64,000 nt of DNA, taken from positions 12,324,178 through 12,388,177 of the forward strand of contig CM043797.1 in NCBI GenBank assembly GCA_023974075.1, written 5' to 3'. Shown here piece by piece: positions 59,252-64,000 of this stretch. The stretch's first letter is position 1. The number at the start of each line of letters is the position of its first letter. Both the position numbers and the translations under genes were made by a program. Origin of the DNA: Chaenocephalus aceratus. Taxonomy: Eukaryota; Chordata; Actinopteri; Perciformes; Channichthyidae. A model generated the notes under the pieces. It made no database searches and was not told the origin of the DNA. It saw only the letters and a program-made list of their open reading frames with translations.

Positions 59252-59672
59252 CAGGGGCGGCGCCAGGGGGTAGCTTAGAGTTGCTATAGCAACTCCAACA
59301 ATTGGCCTAGCAACGGCTTAGCAACCCCATTGTTTTGTTATGAAAATGTATCTATATTATACACATTCTCGCGAGATCTATCAAGGGTCGTTGTTCGCTC
59401 CTAAACGCTCGAGTTTCACCCATGGTTTAACCACGGCTGCCAGCTGTGTTTACTCGCATCATTCAAACAAGACGCGCTGGCTCGGGAGCTACAACTACAA
59501 CAAAATGAACATATTTTACCGTGATTAAATTGTAATACACGTTTCTAAATGATGCCGAAGTAACAACATACTGATACCGGTTAGTAAAAACCATGAATTA
59601 ATGCTTGACAAGTCTGCAGACAGACGGCAGGCAAAAACACTTTTAAAATGCTTGTTTTCTGAATGAAGATCC
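59252..59672 (+). mobile_element. hAT left end, truncated
   Basis: CAGGGGCGGCGCCAGGGGGT, followed by TTGCTATAGCAAC, has the style of a hAT terminus. The complementary right end is not in the window. The fold-back element interrupts or truncates it. Confidence 0.5.
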
Positions 59673-60370
59673 GGGGCCTATACTACGAAGCTGGTTCAAC
59701 CTAACCTGGATATATATTGAGTTAGCCGGTTGGCCTAATCCAAAACATACGCGCTGTCGCTAAACTGTCCTACGACGCGGGTTATCAAGTGGATCGCTCA
59801 AGCCAGCCGTTTCCTATCTAGTTAGGTGCGCGTTCACATGAAAGGGGTGGTATTTGGAGCATTCGACCAATCACAAACATGGAGAAGCGCACTGACAGCG
59901 CAGCGTCATACTTCCTGAATGAAAAGTGAACTTTAATACTAGTCAAATATGAAGAAGTTAAACTTTAAACATCCATGACTTAAACACTTTATCCAGGATA
60001 AAAGCTACAGAGCTGCACCTGCAAGGTGAATACAGCTGGCAAAAGAAAAAGTGTTTGAATGCGTACATTAACAGGTTTATGATATCACTGCCCCGTCTAA
60101 AACACGATCTGACTTTAATTACATTTGTCTCGAGTGTTTCGTCAACTTAACCAGGCTAAGCTAACGTTGTATATAGGCCTACTCCGTCCACACTCACAAC
60201 AACGGCCTACAGACATAAATAAACCAGCGACTGTATTCGCCATGACACAGACAGTCTGTGGTTTGTACTTGTTTAACTTTTGTACAGTTTCTGAACAGAT
60301 ATGAGGAGCTGTGAACTCTGTGTGCTAACTGTTAACGGCTGATGTTTTCTGGTTGAACGTCAGTGGCAGG

Positions 60371-60416
<46 letters not shown>

Positions 60417-61797
60417 ATGATGAGGTTAAATGCCACAGCATGCCAGTTGAAACAGTGAACGATCGCTATTGTGTACTTGTATGCTCAGGGTGTAATGGTA
60501 TTATACAAAAATATTGTAGGAGCACAGAAACAGTGTTCAAATTCTGCTTTTACAAACTTATTTTGGTTGTGCTTACCTTGCAAAGTAATGTTATAAGTGT
60601 CAAAGGAATGTTTTTAATGTAAATATTAAGGATAATATTGTAGCGTGTCCAAGTTATAGTTATTTCAGTTATCAGATGTGCACAGTTTAAGTACATTTGT
60701 AAAGTTATTTAGGCAATGTTGTTGGTGGGAGTTAGGGAGAGTCCGCCCCTTCCAGGGGGGTATACTGCGAAGCAGGATTTTCGCTTAGCCGGCTAAATTC
60801 AGGGAAAACTCCGGCTTTCCGGTCATCCGAAGCTGGTTCTCTTTTTAGCAGGCTAGATCTCCATGGTAATATATGCTAAGCAGCTAACCTGGTCGGGACC
60901 AGGTTAGGTTGCAGGCTAAGAGCTCAACTCAGTGAAAGCACCGCCTGCTGACCAATCAGAGCTCAGTGTGCGGAGTTTAAAGCGATCAAGTCATATTACA
61001 GGAGAAAGGAAATACAGAAAAGCTGCCGTTGCAGGAAAGATGGCCGGCAAAAATCACCGACTGTGTGAACGTGAACATGAATAGAATATCACCTCCATCT
61101 TCAGAGCAATCTGACTATTATAACATTAGCTTTAAGAAAGCTTACTTAAATATCGGCCACAACATAAGTAACCGGATCAGAGTACATTAAGTACAGTCCG
61201 CGGCATATCACTTCATAATGTATCATATATTTCCTTATCTGAGTCAGCTGAGCCGTATCTGGCCGTGCAACACTCACAGTGTCACATACTGTATGCAGAA
61301 GTATTATTTTAAGCAACACATTAATTTGACGAAACACTCGAGACAAATGTAATTGAAGTCAGATCGTGTTTTAGACGGGGCAGTGATATCATAAACCTGT
61401 TAATGTACGCATTCAAACACTTGTTCTGTTACCAGCTGTATTCACCTTGCAGGTGCAGCTATGTGGCTTTTATCCTGGATAAAGTGTTTAAGTCATGGAT
61501 GTTTAAAGTTCAACTTCTTCATTTTTGACTAGTATTAAAGTTCACTTTTCATTCAGGAAGTATGACGCTGCGCTGTCAGTGCGCTTCTCCATGTTTGTGA
61601 TTGGTCGAATGCTCCAAATACCACCCCTTTCATGTGAACGCGCACCTAACTAGATAGGAAACGGCTGGCTTGAGCGATCCACTTGATAACCTGCGTCGTA
61701 GGACAGTTTAGCGACAGCGCGTATGTTTTGGATTAGGCCAACCGGCTAACTCAAACATATCCAGGTTAGGTTGAACCAGGTTCGTAGTATAGGCCCC
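59673..61797. mobile_element. Fold-back element with about 473-bp inverted arms
   Basis: Arm 59673-60145 starts GGGGCCTATACTACGAAGCT. Arm 61326-61797 is its reverse complement almost throughout, ending AGTATAGGCCCC. The loop (60146-61325) has a (GT)n, a second related terminus (GGGGTATACTGCGAAGCAGG near 60756) and unrelated DNA. The terminal motif is typical of teleost Harbinger MITEs, so the arms may be two head-to-head copies. No TSD is visible and no transposase is encoded. Confidence 0.85.
60372..60409. repeat. (GT)n microsatellite
   Basis: About 19 GT units within the loop of the fold-back element. Confidence 0.93.
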
Positions 61798-62089
61798 AGG
61801 AGTGTATGTGCGTTTTCCGGTGTGTGTGGAGGGAGTACGAGACGGTAGGAGTTGTTTTCTAGTGTGGGGAAAAGTCATAATGAGTGTTATACTATTGATT
61901 GGTTCTGTAAGGCGTGGCTGTGGCCGTCAATACCAGAAAATAAAGAGAACGTTTTCGACATTGAAGGCTCGAGTGATGCTATGATCTTGAATAGCGGTGA
62001 CCGCTACAATATGAACAGGCTTGTGCTTGGCCCACTGGTATTGTTTGTTTATTTAGAAAATTAACTAGCAACGCCGTGCTGTCCAATAT
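61798..62089. other. No feature seen
   Basis: Short non-coding segment, perhaps the continuation of the DNA that held the fold-back element. Nothing recognised. Confidence 0.3.
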
Positions 62090-62581
62090 GGTCTAGCTGC
62101 GGCCGCGGCCAGTACACGGCGGTACACGATGGTACACGACACGCCCACCTGACACGACACTACGGTGGCTGAGAGGCACCACCGTTAAAAGCGAATTGAC
62201 GAGATTTACGTCATACAGCCCATGTAGTATAAACATTGATTTTAATTTCTTACAGTAGGAGAGGTTTTGGGGTTTAGGTTTAGGAGGGAGGAAGGAAGAT
62301 TAGGATTAGGTAAAAAGGTAGGGAGTGGTTAGGGTTAGGATGGGGGGAAGAGGGAGGGTTAGATTGAAGGGAGGGAAGAGAACTCGTTGGATAAAAAATT
62401 ATCCAACGAGTTAGAGACCACAAAGGAAGTGTAGTACCGCCGTTTGGCCACAAGACTCCGGCGCACTCCTGGGGGCTTGGTTCAACCTCCACTGTCCGCG
62501 GCCGCAGCTAGTGTCGTGTCAGGTGGGCGTGTCGTGTACCATCGTGTACCGCCATGTACTGGCCGCGGCCGCAGCTAGACC
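62090..62581. mobile_element. MITE with about 73-bp GC-rich TIRs
   Basis: GGTCTAGCTGCGGCCGCGGC... at the left is repeated inverted at the right over about 73 bp, with one mismatch by eye (ACACGG against ACATGG). The TIRs contain GGTACACGATGGTACACGAC repeats. The core has a 32-bp palindrome (62381-62412). No TSD is obvious. Confidence 0.8.
62381..62412. repeat. 32-bp palindrome (14-bp arms, AAAA loop)
   Basis: AACTCGTTGGATAA, AAAA, TTATCCAACGAGTT. It lies in the core of the long-TIR MITE. Confidence 0.95.
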
Positions 62582-62851
62582 CTTCTCAGCTACACTGGAA
62601 AATCTCCCATGAGCCATAGTGTTTATATATATCTATGGCAGTATACGCCGTGAAGTGGTTTGCGGCCTGCCAGTAAACCCAAAGCAGAAGAAGAAGAAGT
62701 GACGTCAGCGGCTTCATTTGCCTAATCCACCCCCAGGGATTTATTCCGGTGTGAACGCGATCTGTATTTAGTTCATGAGAACTTTTTAGTTCTCATGAAC
62801 TAAGTTCTCATGAACCTTTGTGGGAAAAGTACTGCGGTGTGAATGCGCCTA

Positions 62852-64000
62852 ATGTTAAAGCAGTCTGCTTGTGGTATTTAAGAAATAGGCTATAGCAGAT
62901 TCAAACAGTTTCCTTCAAAAGAAAGTAATTCGATATCTAATCTGCTCTTCTTAGGTTGGATAAACACAAACACATTCTGGATGTCATGAGTAGAAAGATT
63001 GAGCAAATTACCCAACCAGAGGGAACATTTTGTTTGTTCTGAAGGTAATGTGATGGACAAAGATTTAATTTTCTTTGTTCAATTGGTTGTAATAGAGACA
63101 TTATACACCCACACAAACACACACAAGCACATGTACACCTACATTCACACATCATCAGCATTTTATGATTTGATTATGTTGTCCCCAACTCATTTCGGTT
63201 TTGTTCTAGATTGTCAGCTGTATTTCTCTCTGATGCCTTATTGAAAAACAGCATCAAGCAAATTTGATATTTGCTTCAGGCAAGGCACTCAGAGTGGTTA
63301 TTAATTTTGAAACATGAGCCGGTAGACGTGTTTCAACGAGTTGAATTTGCACATGTAAAGTCTTATCTTGGGACGCGTTGATTTGATCCCAAGATACCTC
63401 TGTAAAAACGCCTCGGGAAAGAAATTAACCAAACAAAAATGTTCTGTTTAAGCTCCCCAGGTAATAAAGGTCCAGTGAAAACAGATTAAACTATTTTAGT
63501 CTTACCTCATCTTTTATTTGGCTATGGAACATTTCCTTAAATACTCAACACATCCTCAAAAGTATAACACACACATTATGTGATTAGTAAAGTATACATT
63601 ACTATGATGGTTTTCACATTATCTGTTGTATGGGTGTAAAATAAAACGTGTCTCAGTTATGTGGTTATCAGTGTAGTCACATTTTTATTTATTTTTCTGC
63701 TAAATCTTCCATAAAAACTATTTCATAGATTGGTATCATGTGAGTGGTGCAGGGCCAGGCCTAGGAAAACTCAATTCAGTTAGGACAGCAAATGCTGAGG
63801 ATAAAGTGTCCATAGAGTGGCGAAGTCACGCCCATATACTTCCGGTCCATGGGACCTTATTTCGGAAAAATTATGTATTGAAGTCAATGGAGAGAGAAAG
63901 ATTATCTTTCGATCCCGTTTGAATTGTGCCACGAATTACACATATGATGTTTGTAAATTTAAAAGATAATTTTGCAAGTCAAAAAAATTAAAATGTGTCG
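62852..64000. other. Intergenic sequence to window end
   Basis: No gene recognised. A loose CA-rich stretch is at 63100-63150. The last 250 bp (GGCGAAGTCACGCCCATATA, TGAAGTCAATGGAGAGA) resemble a dispersed fish repeat, but its ends are not visible. Confidence 0.35.

Larger units (their letters stand above)
57781..62636. mobile_element. Composite insertion with ATAGATAT...AAACACTA termini
   Basis: The left end ATAGATATGAATAATAGATA then TAAACACTAGATGACTCA, and the right end (inverse) ATAGATATATATAAACACTA then TGGCTCA, are related inverted termini. Together they account for the 4.9-kb gap in the MITE. The inside is a patchwork: a LINE tail, a hAT end, a fold-back element and a long-TIR MITE. 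Confidence 0.55.
56437..62851. mobile_element. Harbinger-like MITE (AGGCGCATTCACACC) split by about 5.8 kb
   Basis: Left part 56437-56847, right part 62637-62851. The ends AGGCGCATTCACACCGCAGT and its inverse ACTGCGGTGTGAATGCGCCT are 20-bp TIRs with AAT on both sides. The body matches the copy at 8530-9169: GCATTAGCATTATTAGC, the CCCAGCAGCTTCTACTGAAG block, then GGCAGTATACGCCGTGAAGT across the gap. That match proves both halves are one element. Confidence 0.85.

Overview
The window looks like teleost (probably spiny-rayed fish) nuclear DNA. The evidence is a very long CA microsatellite, many hAT-, Harbinger- and piggyBac-like elements with readable target-site duplications (TSDs), fish-type LINE tails, and two endogenous retroviruses (ERVs). 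No prokaryotic gene, CRISPR array or rRNA/tRNA gene is visible. The species cannot be named from the sequence.

I can support only one host coding exon. It is a minus-strand first exon at 30264-30335: a signal peptide ending ALAGYIE, followed directly by a GTATGT splice donor. This matches the start of amyloid precursor-like protein 2 (aplp2). A CpG-rich 5' UTR/promoter lies at 30336-30700. On this reading 1-30263 is part of aplp2 intron 1 and 30700-64000 is upstream intergenic DNA.

Intron side (1-30263): mostly unique non-coding sequence. Scattered in it are a hAT nested in a hAT (1637-3088), a Harbinger-like MITE nested in a hAT (8375-9467), a TTAA-flanked piggyBac-like element (10927-12116), further hAT/MITE copies (17897-18365, 19639-20196, 20765-21929) and several near-perfect palindromes.

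Upstream side (31.2-64 kb): a transposon graveyard. Provirus 1 (31854-38781, minus, TSD CTAG) is a deletion derivative with a nested hAT. Next to it are an LTR and primer-binding site (PBS) of another ERV family (38933-39378). Then comes a four-level nest. A DUF4371-type hAT (39467-56325) carries a Harbinger-like MITE (41199-54669). The MITE carries provirus 2 (42117-54615, plus, TSD GTTT). Provirus 2 carries a P-element-like transposon with a THAP-domain exon (44873-46809) and a small hAT MITE (51709-52059). From 56437 to 62851 another MITE is split by further insertions, including a fold-back element with arms of about 473 bp.

The two proviruses belong to one family: gammaretrovirus-like LTRs with 4-bp TSDs, a tRNA-Ser-like PBS, Gag starting MGAKQS, a DSGA protease, a YVDD reverse transcriptase, a DD35E integrase, and an Env with CXXC and CX6CC motifs. 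Both are broken by stops, frameshifts, deletions and insertions, and neither can encode a complete virus. Each is an empty-site control for the other's nested transposon.
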